In this document: positions 1 through 4,138 of the stretch, in pieces
Numbering within the stretch: position 1 is the stretch's first letter
Layout: the number at the start of each line of letters is the position of its first letter
Assembly: GCA_013331265.1 (NCBI GenBank)
Contig: DUGS01000082.1
Location: 323 to 7,997, forward strand
Length of the DNA stretch: 7,675 nt
Direction of reading: 5' to 3'
Source of the DNA: Methanosarcina sp.
GTDB lineage: Archaea > Halobacteriota > Methanosarcinia > Methanosarcinales > Methanosarcinaceae
The notes under the pieces: generated by a model
Databases searched by the model: none
What the model was told of the DNA's origin: nothing
The model's input: the letters and a program-made list of their open reading frames with translations, nothing else
Program-made: the position numbers and the translations under genes

Positions 1-1
1 T

Positions 2-1450
2 GATAATCTTCACGGGACTGCAGATAGGGGTGGGATGAGAGCTATTGCTGGGGTCATAAAAGCCACACTTCAGCCGATAATACTTATTGCAAATGACATT
101 TACGGGCTAACTCCTACAATCCGGAATATTTGTCTGGAAATAAAGTTTGGGTCCGTGCAGAGCCGCTCCATGGTCCCTGCTTTAAAGAAGGTTTGTGAAG
201 CTGAGGGAATTTCTTGCAGCCAGGAAGTTGTCCTGCAGATTGCAGAAAATGCTGGAGGAGATTTCAGGAGTGCAATGAATGACCTTCAGGCTGCAGCGAG
301 TGGGAAGGAAGCGCTTGAAATTGAGGATATCAGCACTGCAAGCAGGGATGTTAAAGAGAACATCTTTAAGGCTATGCAGAAGATCTTTAAAAGCACTGAT
401 TGTAAAAGGGCTCTTGAATCTTCATACGGGCTTGATGAAAGTCCTGAGGACCTTGTGCACTGGATAGATGAAAACCTGCCTATCCAGTATGCCCGGAAGG
501 ACGGCGGCCTTGAAGATATAAGGACGGGTTTTGGATATCTTTCAAGGGCTGACCTTTATCTCGGGCGCGTAAAAAAGCGCCAGAACTACAGGATGTGGAG
601 GTATGCCAGCATGCTCATGGTCTGTGGGGCTGCCCTTTCAAAGACAAGACCGTATCCTGGCTTTATTAAGTATCAGCAGCCTTCACTCTGGAGAAGGCTC
701 GGACAGACGCGCTCTAAGAGGGATATGCGGGATAATATTGCTTCAAAAATCGGGGAACATGGTTTTGAATCAATACGTTACTCAAGGAACAACCTTTTAG
801 GTTTTTACGCGTTAATGCTGAAGGATGAGGCGTCTGCTATTGAAGTTACGGCAAATCTAGGGTTTGAGCTTGAGGAGCTGATATACCTTTCAGGAAGCAC
901 AAAAGCGAGCAAAAAACTCCTGAATATTTATGATGAAGCGCAGAAACTTCTCGATAAGAAAGGGGATAAAGCCGAAGAACCTGACTTTTTTAAGATTCCT
1001 GCACCTGCAATAGACGATAAACAGACAACTCTCCACTGCCCTGTTGATATTTCTGAGAAAGAACCGGAAGCTTCTGCAGGGAATCCCAAAACACTTGACC
1101 CTCAGTCTTCGAATAGAAAGCAGAAAACCCTTGACACGGGATTTGGCATACCTCAAGAGCTCCCTGAGAAAAAAGAGACTTCAGGAAAGAAACTGCCCAA
1201 AAACCCAAAAACTGCAGAAAATAATTTCTTCCCTCTTACTGAGCCCATATCCGAAAAGAAACCTCTTTCTGAATCTGCAGGGAAGAAAGTTTCTCTTATA
1301 CCGTCAAAAAAGAAGGATCTGGCCAATAGTGAGCCTTCAAAGCAGGGGGTATCTGATAAAGATTTACCTGCCTCAGGTATACAGGATAATAAAGGAGAGA
1401 TTTCGAAAAAAGCCGAACCTAAAAACCAGAAAACACTTTTCGACTTTTAA
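2..1450 (+). CDS. rfcL: Replication factor C large subunit, 3' part (5' end outside window)
   Basis: This is the large subunit of the archaeal clamp loader, which opens the PCNA ring and loads it on primed DNA using ATP. The reading frame is open from the first bases (DNLHGTADRGG), so the gene starts upstream. The first methionine at 35 is internal. The P-loop is off the window, and the visible part begins just after Walker B. Sensor 1 follows (IILIAND, Asn at 92-94), then a sensor 2-like GGDFRSAMNDL (Arg at 266-268), then the RFC collar region with WIDENLP near 460-480. From about 960 the protein becomes a Lys/Pro/Ser-rich, probably disordered tail. It ends in QKTLFDF (1427-1447), a PCNA-interacting (PIP) motif at the extreme C-terminus, as in other archaeal RfcL proteins. 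Three similar (Q/P)xTL motifs lie earlier in the tail. The family assignment is firm, and the visible 482 residues fit the second part of a roughly 600-residue protein. Confidence 0.93.
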   Translation, partial: DNLHGTADRGGMRAIAGVIKATLQPIILIANDIYGLTPTIRNICLEIKFGSVQSRSMVPALKKVCEAEGISCSQEVVLQIAENAGGDFRSAMNDLQAAASGKEALEIEDISTASRDVKENIFKAMQKIFKSTDCKRALESSYGLDESPEDLVHWIDENLPIQYARKDGGLEDIRTGFGYLSRADLYLGRVKKRQNYRMWRYASMLMVCGAALSKTRPYPGFIKYQQPSLWRRLGQTRSKRDMRDNIASKIGEHGFESIRYSRNNLLGFYALMLKDEASAIEVTANLGFELEELIYLSGSTKASKKLLNIYDEAQKLLDKKGDKAEEPDFFKIPAPAIDDKQTTLHCPVDISEKEPEASAGNPKTLDPQSSNRKQKTLDTGFGIPQELPEKKETSGKKLPKNPKTAENNFFPLTEPISEKKPLSESAGKKVSLIPSKKKDLANSEPSKQGVSDKDLPASGIQDNKGEISKKAEPKNQKTLFDF

Positions 1451-1560
1451 TTTTTTTAGAACGCTAATACTTGCTTTTCCTATCTGGATTCCCCAATCCA
1501 GAAAGGTTTCAGTCCAGAAAGTTTTTTTCATGTTTTACTTTTTTAATTTTTTTAAAATTT
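1449..1560 (+). terminator. rfcL terminator region: T-run, CCCC-loop hairpin, further T-runs
   Basis: The rfcL stop codon runs directly into seven Ts (1451-1457), a typical archaeal oligo-T terminator. About 25 bases on there is a perfect 8-bp hairpin, TCTGGATT (1483-1490) / AATCCAGA (1495-1502), with a CCCC loop. Seven Ts (1522-1528) and two more T-rich runs before 1560 follow. The hairpin and T-runs are seen directly; the terminator role is inferred. Confidence 0.6.
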
Positions 1561-1660
1561 ATTACTAGACTGGATTAAAATTTATTATTAAACTGAAGTA
1601 AGCATTCGGAGATTTTTATAAATCACTCTTGCTGCCGTGCAAAAGAGTCTGAGTTTTTGT

Positions 1661-1742
1661 GTGAGCGGAACGACGGGGTTGACTTTGAATGAAAGAAGAA
1701 GTTGCTGGTGTGTTTGGGAAGTTTTGACTGGAATCCGCTCAC
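1661..1742 (-). ncRNA. Predicted small RNA, element copy 1 (GTGAGCGGA arms)
   Basis: This 82-bp element is bounded by GTGAGCGGA (1661-1669) and its exact reverse complement TCCGCTCAC (1734-1742), and one further T-A pair can form outside. It has the same arm core as copies 2 and 3 but a more divergent interior. Read on the minus strand it starts GTGAGCGGATTCC, has C-rich patches (CTTCCCAAACACACC, CAACCCC) and ends in the complementary arm. A box A-like TATTTATA on the minus strand (1766-1773) is centred 27.5 bp before the first G, which supports a start exactly at the arm. No open reading frame of note lies inside. The RNA nature is inferred from promoter placement and end pairing. I do not recognise the family. 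Confidence 0.55.
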
Positions 1743-1765
1743 AAGTATTACTATGCAACTTCAGT

Positions 1766-1780
1766 TATAAATACTTTTTT
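1766..1780 (-). promoter_or_regulatory. Promoter of small RNA copy 1
   Basis: On the minus strand the sequence reads AAAAAAGTATTTATAA: a purine-rich BRE-like stretch next to a box A-like TATTTATA (1766-1773). The centre lies 27.5 bp before 1742, the predicted first transcribed base. It is the best BRE/TATA match of the three element promoters. Confidence 0.55.
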
Positions 1781-1814
1781 AATATATTTAGTATATTCTC
1801 TTTTCTCGTCTAAT

Positions 1815-1836
1815 TTTTTGATCTATTTTTGATCTA
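1815..1836 (+). repeat. Perfect 11-bp tandem duplication
   Basis: TTTTTGATCTA occurs twice head to tail (1815-1825 and 1826-1836), directly before the GC-rich hairpin island. It is probably a replication-slippage product. No function is evident. Confidence 0.85.
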
Positions 1837-1843
1837 TTTCGAT

Positions 1844-1890
1844 AAGGCGAGAGGACGCCTTCCTCGGCAGCTACCAGGCCGATAGGGAGG
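1844..1890. other. GC-rich island with two mutually exclusive hairpins
   Basis: Within an AT-rich spacer this stretch is strongly GC-rich and folds in two ways. Hairpin A is AAGGCG (1844-1849) / CGCCTT (1856-1861) with loop AGAGGA. Hairpin B is CCTTCC+TCGGC (1858-1868) pairing with GCCGA+GGGAGG (1878-1890), with a TA bulge at 1883-1884 and one T-G pair. The two share 1858-1861 and cannot fully form together. It could be a remnant of an insertion-sequence end, a piece of an unknown structured RNA, or a terminator/attenuator for either strand. No T-run follows directly on either strand. The strand is unknown. Confidence 0.5.
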
Positions 1891-2030
1891 ATTAGTTCAC
1901 TTGTCTGGTCCCAAACTTTCTTCCTGTAATTAAATTTATGAAATAACTTACGAATGTTGAGAACTGGTGAGATAAAATTGGATATTGGTAAACAGAGTTG
2001 AGAAAAGTTGGGAAAATCATTAGAAAAGTT

Positions 2031-2120
2031 GTGAGCGGGTTTGGGAGTTTGGGGAATAGTTTGGGGAATAGTTGGGGGATATGGGTTTGGGGTTATACTA
2101 TGGAAAAGAGACCCGCTCAC
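2031..2120 (-). ncRNA. Predicted small RNA, element copy 2 (perfect 10-bp arms, C-rich loop)
   Basis: This 90-bp element is bounded by GTGAGCGGGT (2031-2040) and its perfect reverse complement ACCCGCTCAC (2111-2120). On the minus strand it begins GTGAGCGGGTCTCTTTTCC, runs through ATAACCCCAAACCC and a series of C-runs separated by AA/ACTATT, and ends in the complementary arm. The transcript would be a long stem-closed loop that is almost free of G. It shares GTGAGCGGGTCTCT and ATAACCCCAA with copy 3. A minus-strand TATTTATA box (2145-2152) is centred 28.5 bp before 2120. On the plus strand the interior contains the tandem repeat TTTGGGGAATAG (2048-2059, 2060-2071) and six G-runs of three or more, a G-quadruplex pattern. 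The small RNA reading is inferred; the alternative is a DNA-level G-rich element. Confidence 0.6.
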
Positions 2121-2144
2121 TTAACATGAGTAATTATTACATCG

Positions 2145-2160
2145 TATAAATAGCTTTCTA
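2145..2160 (-). promoter_or_regulatory. Promoter of small RNA copy 2
   Basis: The minus strand reads AGAAAGCTATTTATA: BRE-like purines followed by box A-like TATTTATA (2145-2152), 28.5 bp from box centre to the first base of the element at 2120. Between box and start lies GATGTAATA, also present in the copy 3 promoter. Confidence 0.5.
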
Positions 2161-2281
2161 TTATATTATTCATAATTTATAATTAATATCAAATAGTTTA
2201 TTTTTCCTAAAACAGTTCCTTATGATAGTGTTTTTCTGGAGTATACAGTCAGCTAAAGAAGATCAGGACTTTTAATCACAC

Positions 2282-2325
2282 TGAAGTATCATAGATAAGA
2301 AATTGAAGGATCATAGATAAGAAAT
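2282..2325. repeat. 22-bp tandem duplication
   Basis: Two adjacent 22-bp units (2282-2303 and 2304-2325) share the core TCATAGATAAGAAAT and differ at one base (T versus G at unit position 6). It is probably slippage in non-coding DNA. Confidence 0.9.
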
Positions 2326-2480
2326 AATAGTACTGATAATTGGTTCATTATTTATATACATTTTAAGAATTGACTGACAAAAGTGATATCGCAGTCTATT
2401 TTATTATTTTTATTTCAGGACCATATTCAGTATAAATTGCGTATTACCTGATGTCATTCTAATAACTCTGAGTTACCTGT

Positions 2481-2512
2481 AAAACTGGCTTGAGAGCAAA
2501 ACTGGCTTGAGA
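2481..2512. repeat. 15-bp direct repeat, 17-bp period
   Basis: AAAACTGGCTTGAGA occurs at 2481-2495 and again at 2498-2512, separated by GC. It lies about 70 bp before element copy 3. No function is evident. Confidence 0.9.
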
Positions 2513-2581
2513 AATAGTAAGCTGACAGCAATAGAATCGTCAGGTAAACAGGTTACAATAAAGTAAGTATAAGAATTAACA

Positions 2582-2655
2582 TGAGCGGGTTGGGGAGTAT
2601 GAATTGGGGTGTTGGGGGGTTGGGGTTATCTTACACAAAAGAGAGACCCGCTCAC
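2582..2655 (-). ncRNA. Predicted small RNA, element copy 3 (C-rich loop, 9-bp arms)
   Basis: This 74-bp element is bounded by TGAGCGGGT (2582-2590) and ACCCGCTCAC (2646-2655). The arms pair over 9 bp, and the tenth pair is lost because 2581 is A, not G. On the minus strand it starts GTGAGCGGGTCTCTCTTTTG, continues to ATAACCCCAACCCCCCAAC and CACCCCAATTC, then CTCCCCAAC before the closing arm. The only Gs outside the arms are in the short segment after the start. The minus-strand TATTTATA (2678-2685) is centred 26.5 bp before 2655. On the plus strand, G-runs at 2587-2589, 2592-2595, 2606-2609, 2614-2619 and 2622-2625 resemble TTGGGG telomere-like repeats. It is closest in sequence to copy 2. 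Confidence 0.6.
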
Positions 2656-2677
2656 ATATTACATCATGATAATCTCA

Positions 2678-2692
2678 TATAAATATATTTTG
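2678..2692 (-). promoter_or_regulatory. Promoter of small RNA copy 3
   Basis: The minus strand reads AAAATATATTTATATG: an A-rich BRE-like segment and a box A-like TATTTATA (2678-2685), 26.5 bp before 2655. GATGTAATAT fills the space directly before GTGAGCGG, matching the GATGTAATA motif of the copy 2 promoter. Confidence 0.55.
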
Positions 2693-2701
2693 CTTGTGCA
2701 C

Positions 2702-2749
2702 ATCCTGCAGGTAAAAATGCTAAAAGAATCATCCAATTGCAGGATTTTT
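2702..2749 (+). terminator. Possible hairpin terminator (8-bp inverted repeat plus T5)
   Basis: ATCCTGCA (2702-2709) and TGCAGGAT (2738-2745) are exact reverse complements with a 28-base loop. The right arm merges into five Ts (2745-2749). This is terminator-like on the plus strand, though no plus-strand gene lies upstream. The long loop weakens the call. Confidence 0.3.
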
Positions 2750-2889
2750 CACACTCTCAATATGTTTTTCTTAACTTTATATTTTTGTCCCAGACCTGAT
2801 CAGTATTTTATCTAAAAATAAAAAAATTATTAAGTATATAATGATTTCTCTTTAATGGCGATCTTCTAAAGTCTACTCCGAACAAAAGA

Positions 2890-2899
2890 CATATATATA
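2890..2899 (+). promoter_or_regulatory. Probable promoter of tRNA-Val
   Basis: CATATATATAA at 2890-2900 is a box A-like sequence. At the usual spacing transcription would start near 2922, giving a leader of about 50 bases that would be removed by RNase P. The leader contains overlapping small hairpins such as TGCTT/AAGCA around 2933-2946. Confidence 0.45.
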
Positions 2900-2974
2900 A
2901 CTAGTGACATGTTGGACTTGCGTTTCAAGCAACTGCTTGTAAAGCAATCATCTTAATATGATCAACAGCAAATT

Positions 2975-3048
2975 GGGCTCGTGGTCTAGTCGGTCATGAC
3001 ATCGCCTTTACACGGCGGGGATCCTGAGTTCGAATCTCAGCGGGCCCA
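2975..3048 (+). tRNA. tRNA-Val (anticodon UAC)
   Basis: This 74-base cloverleaf decodes GUA/GUG-type valine codons. The acceptor stem GGGCTCG pairs with CGGGCCC (one T-G pair), with discriminator A at 3048. The D arm follows. The anticodon stem TCGCC/GGCGG closes the loop TTTACAC, placing TAC at 3009-3011. The T arm is CTGAG-TTCGAAT-CTCAG. CCA is not encoded, so it must be added after transcription. There is no intron. T-rich sequence from 3057 to 3068 and further T-runs downstream could end the transcript. Confidence 0.95.
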
Positions 3049-3154
3049 CTCGAATCTTTAACCTTTTTACCAGATTAAAGGGCTTTTCATTTCTTCTTTT
3101 CTAACATTTGGTTCATATAAACTTCAGGTTAAATTTTCCTTTTAAACTTAATAC

Positions 3155-3162
3155 TTTATATA
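3155..3162 (+). promoter_or_regulatory. Box A (TTTATATA) upstream of the winged-helix gene
   Basis: TTTATATA matches the archaeal box A consensus exactly and predicts a start near 3185, leaving a leader of about 118 bases before the TTG start at 3303. Weaker TATA-like sequences at 3174-3181 and 3239-3248 could give shorter leaders. Confidence 0.5.
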
Positions 3163-3184
3163 ATACTGATATTGTTATATAGAA

Positions 3185-3302
3185 AGGAGAACGATAAAGA
3201 CTTAGAATCTTTGTTACCTACAAAAAGATACGCTTTAATATATTTTAAAAGCGTAAATCTTTACAAAGATCATTTCAAATCACAGTGGGGGAGGAGTTAG
3301 TA
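3185..3302 (+). promoter_or_regulatory. Structured leader and ribosome binding site of the winged-helix gene
   Basis: The leader holds a hairpin with arms ACGCTTT (3230-3236) and AAAGCGT (3248-3254), and two sets of ATCTTT/AAAGAT complements (about 3207-3229 and 3258-3270) that can pair within or across sets. A strong Shine-Dalgarno sequence GGGGGAGGAG lies at 3287-3296, a proper distance before TTG at 3303. The pairings are seen; a regulatory role is only possible. Confidence 0.4.
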
Positions 3303-3530
3303 TTGAAGAGAAGAAGCAGGACAGATATCGCAGTGGATATTTTAAGAGTGGCGATGAATGGGGCAAAGAAAACACATATCGTTTACGAAGTAAATCTTAA
3401 CTTTAACATTGCTCAGAAGTATCTGGAAATGTTAAAAGAAAAAGAGCTTATCAGGCACGAGAATGGTGTTTTCATTACAACCGATAAAGGGAAAGTTTTC
3501 CAGGAAATGGCTAAAGAGCTTAAACTCTAA
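3303..3530 (+). CDS. Small winged-helix DNA-binding protein (ArnR1-like family)
   Basis: This is a predicted 75-residue transcription regulator consisting of a single winged helix-turn-helix and nothing else. It starts MKRRSRTDIAVDILRVAMNG. The segment VYEVNLNFNIAQKYLEMLKEKELI (about 27-50) contains the HTH with its recognition helix, and RHENGVFITTDKGKVF (51-66) is the wing strand pair with the TDKG turn common in archaeal single-domain wHTH regulators. I chose TTG at 3303 because GGAGGAG ends about 6 bases before it. The upstream in-frame GTG at 3285 would add six residues but lies inside the ribosome binding site and has none of its own. The gene stands alone: it is 255 bp from the tRNA on one side and a T-rich terminator follows. 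Targets are unknown. The fold assignment is by eye. Confidence 0.8.
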   Translation: MKRRSRTDIAVDILRVAMNGAKKTHIVYEVNLNFNIAQKYLEMLKEKELIRHENGVFITTDKGKVFQEMAKELKL

Positions 3531-3535
3531 GTTAA

Positions 3536-3620
3536 TCTCATTCTCTCTTATTTATATTTTTAATTTTTTTAATTTTTCATTCTTTTTTAATCCAGTTTCT
3601 TTTTGTTTACCGTTTTTCTG
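3536..3620 (+). terminator. T-rich terminator region after the winged-helix gene
   Basis: Repeated T-runs (around 3558-3575, 3585-3591 and 3599-3619) follow the stop codon within 90 bases, as is usual for archaeal intrinsic termination. No strong hairpin is needed or seen. Confidence 0.5.
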
Positions 3621-3684
3621 TCTTCCTTTCTTGTTAAGTAAATTAAGTTCAGTAATAATCTTCCTGAATATTTATGCGCTTCTG

Positions 3685-3693
3685 TATATATAA
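3685..3693 (+). promoter_or_regulatory. Promoter-like TATA box of the reductase remnant
   Basis: TATATATAA is centred about 27 bp before 3715, so transcription would begin at the edge of the 20-bp duplication that carries the start codons. Confidence 0.4.
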
Positions 3694-3711
3694 CGGCTTT
3701 TGGAAACATAT

Positions 3712-3751
3712 ATACTATGAGGGATACTATGATACTATGAGGGATACTATG
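3712..3751 (+). repeat. Exact 20-bp tandem duplication covering RBS and start codon
   Basis: The 20-base unit occurs at 3712-3731 and 3732-3751 without mismatch. Each unit contains ATGAGGGATACTATG, so both a weak ribosome-binding-like GAGGGA and ATG triplets are doubled. ATGs fall at 3717, 3729, 3737 and 3749; only the last two are in the reductase frame. Confidence 0.95.
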
Positions 3752-4021
3752 AGGATACTTTTTTTGAACTGCACACTTAAAAAATCGCCTCAGGTATCGA
3801 ACACCGTTGCTCTTGTGGACAAGGCTGTGGCTATTTTTAAAGAACCTGGTGTTGAAAGTGAGGTCATAAGGGTTGTTGACCACAATATAGCTTTTGGGGT
3901 TTCCTCAAATGAAGGGAGATGGAGCACATGATGTATGTTCGACCATACCTTCGCAAAACTTCTCAAAGAGTGTCCTGTCCCTACCAATCTGAAAAAGCTT
4001 GACGAGGAGGCAAGAAGGTAA
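3749..4021 (+). pseudogene. Remnant of a flavodoxin-fold NAD(P)H-dependent FMN reductase gene
   Basis: The N-terminal piece, MRILFLNCTLKKSPQVSNT to HNIAFGVSSNEG (3749 to about 3916), has the beta strand and FMN-phosphate loop pattern of the NADPH-dependent FMN reductase/WrbA-like flavodoxin family, which reduces flavin or quinone substrates. The frame then degrades and stops at TGA (3929-3931). In the same frame, from 3938, FDHTFAKLLKECPVPTNLKKLDEEARR and TAA (4019-4021) look like the C-terminus of the same kind of protein. Family members are about 200 residues; here roughly half, the middle, is missing. The simplest reading is a large internal deletion plus decay. UGA is not the pyrrolysine codon (UAG is), so readthrough is not expected. 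A short product of 60 residues could still be made. Confidence 0.75.
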
Positions 4022-4114
4022 GTGCCTGAGACAAGACCAGCCTGAAAATCCATACTTTGCTTTTATTTTTTAAAAAAGCTTGCGTGCACTTTTGTTGAGG
4101 GCAATATTCTACTG

Positions 4115-4138
4115 ATGGAGATGGAGGGTATTATTTGA
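4115..4138 (+). promoter_or_regulatory. Cdc48 ribosome binding site and overlapping 7-codon upstream frame
   Basis: GGAGGG (4123-4128) lies 6 bases before the TTG start at 4135 and decides that start. An out-of-frame ATG at 4115 opens MEMEGII, whose TGA stop (4136-4138) overlaps the TTG by two bases. The mini-frame has no clear ribosome binding site of its own. Confidence 0.4.

Larger units (their letters stand above)
2121..2580. other. AT-rich spacer between element copies 2 and 3, no gene seen
   Basis: I see no protein gene here on either strand. The stretch holds the copy 2 promoter, a 22-bp tandem duplication (2282-2325), a 15-bp direct repeat (2481-2512), and TTACCTG twice (2444-2450, 2473-2479) with one inverted copy CAGGTAA (2541-2547). 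The rest is AT-rich sequence without recognisable signals. Confidence 0.6.

Noticed and set aside
1788..2120. 110-codon open frame on the minus strand
   Set aside because: It begins on the GTG of the inverted-repeat arm of element copy 2. Its Pro/Asn-rich start is only the translation of the C-rich loop, and it runs through spacer and the hairpin island without a ribosome binding site. A small part could be decayed transposase, but not a gene.
2431..2438. TATAAATT as a fourth minus-strand promoter of the element family
   Set aside because: The predicted start near 2408 has no GTGAGCGG arm or C-rich sequence, so it does not belong to the family.
2444..2512. C/D box guide RNA suggested by TGATGT and CTGA
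   Set aside because: The C-like box is imperfect, no C' or terminal D box pair is found at proper spacing, and the ends do not pair.
1661..2655. The three elements as a CRISPR array
   Set aside because: The repeated parts are 9-10 bp inverted arms, not 25-37 bp direct repeats. Spacing is irregular (about 290 and 460 bp gaps), and the interiors resemble each other rather than unique spacers.
1661..2655. The three elements as miniature transposable elements (MITEs)
   Set aside because: The terminal inverted repeats would fit, but I see no target-site duplications at any copy. The conserved TATA distance outside the arm is better explained by transcription.
2609..2815. 68-codon open frame on the plus strand
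   Set aside because: It starts inside the G-rich interior of element copy 3, has no recognisable domain, and its predicted protein has low-complexity AT-driven composition.
3285..3302. GTG at 3285 as the start of the winged-helix gene
   Set aside because: It lies in the G-rich ribosome binding site itself and has no upstream Shine-Dalgarno sequence, while TTG at 3303 is at proper spacing.
3929..3931. In-frame TGA as a recoded codon joining the two reductase pieces
   Set aside because: Methanosarcina decodes UAG, not UGA, as pyrrolysine. The central part of the family is missing as well, so decay explains it better.
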